Notes under the pieces: model-generated
Databases searched by the model: none
The model's input: the letters and a program-made list of their open reading frames with translations, nothing else
Told to the model about the DNA's origin: nothing
Shown here: in pieces, positions 5,784-5,980 of the stretch
Position numbering within the stretch: position 1 is the stretch's first letter
Layout: each line of letters starts with the position of its first letter
Position numbers and translations under genes: made by a program
Assembly: GCA_025455225.1 (NCBI GenBank)
Contig: JALOMY010000198.1
Coordinates: 1 to 5,980, forward strand
DNA: 5,980 nucleotides
Source: Cyclobacteriaceae bacterium
GTDB taxonomy: Bacteria > Bacteroidota > Bacteroidia > Cytophagales > Cyclobacteriaceae
Reading direction: 5' to 3'

Positions 5784-5980
5784 ATGTCATCTCTTAGCCT
5801 CGATCAGATTAAGGCTCCGATCAGCCGTGAAATGGAAAACTTTGAGCTCAAGTTCAGAGACTCCATGAAGACAAAAGTCATGCTGCTGGATCGGATTATG
5901 AATTACATAGTTAAGCGAAAGGGGAAGCAAATGCGCCCCATGTTTGTTTTTTTGAGTGCCGGTACAAGCGGTTCCATAAC
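5784..5980 (+). CDS. Polyprenyl synthetase family protein (trans-prenyltransferase), N-terminal fragment
   Basis: The frame from ATG 5784 is open to the right edge and gives 65 complete codons. It starts MSSLSLDQIKAPI and contains KRKGKQMRPMFVFLSAG (residues 44-60), where GKQMRP (47-52) is the conserved GK(R/Q)xRP substrate-binding motif of all-trans polyprenyl diphosphate synthases. These cytosolic enzymes add isopentenyl diphosphate units to an allylic diphosphate to make long isoprenoid chains. In Bacteroidota the IspB-like members are expected to supply the menaquinone side chain. The two DDxxD motifs lie beyond the window, so chain length cannot be judged and I give no gene symbol. The ATG at 5784 is preferred because the SLxxIKxPI lead is typical; the next in-frame ATG (codon 17) would remove it. 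It is divergent from corA. Confidence 0.9.
   Translation, partial: MSSLSLDQIKAPISREMENFELKFRDSMKTKVMLLDRIMNYIVKRKGKQMRPMFVFLSAGTSGSI

Overview
The window looks like an ordinary chromosomal stretch of a Bacteroidota bacterium, probably of the Cytophagia/Cytophagales type. The grounds are moderately AT-rich coding DNA, no clear Shine-Dalgarno sequences before any gene, and promoter-like sequences that fit the Bacteroidota pattern (TTTG near -33, then TAnnTTTG near -7) rather than the sigma-70 pattern of Proteobacteria. The protein sequences also read like Bacteroidota members of their families. Genus cannot be told from the sequence alone.

Layout from left to right. Positions 1-240 (minus) hold the N-terminal end of a Kup potassium transporter that runs off the window. 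Positions 306-1610 (minus) encode a type II NADH dehydrogenase (NDH-2). A 210-base divergent intergenic region (1611-1820) carries a promoter-like element for each direction and several palindromes. It is followed on the plus strand by a lone coiled-coil lipoprotein gene (1821-2567). A strong two-way hairpin terminator (2587-2620) separates this gene from a convergent minus-strand cluster read corA, then a CaCA-family cation antiporter (3655-4644), then a second antiporter paralogue (2615-3586). On the far right a divergent plus-strand gene for a polyprenyl synthetase starts at 5784 and leaves the window.

The genes form three loose themes. NDH-2 feeds electrons from NADH into the membrane quinone pool, and the polyprenyl synthetase at the other end probably makes an isoprenoid chain, possibly the menaquinone tail. 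Kup, CorA and the two Na+/Ca2+-type antiporters move K+, Mg2+/Co2+ and Ca2+ across the inner membrane. The lipoprotein has no recognisable function.

No mobile element, CRISPR array, RNA gene or evident new system was found. The main anomaly is corA: about 99 codons of clearly homologous N-terminal sequence lie in frame upstream of its first ATG, but this stretch has no ATG, GTG or TTG and begins directly at an in-frame stop. The gene is therefore 5'-damaged, frameshifted, mis-sequenced, or started at an unusual codon.
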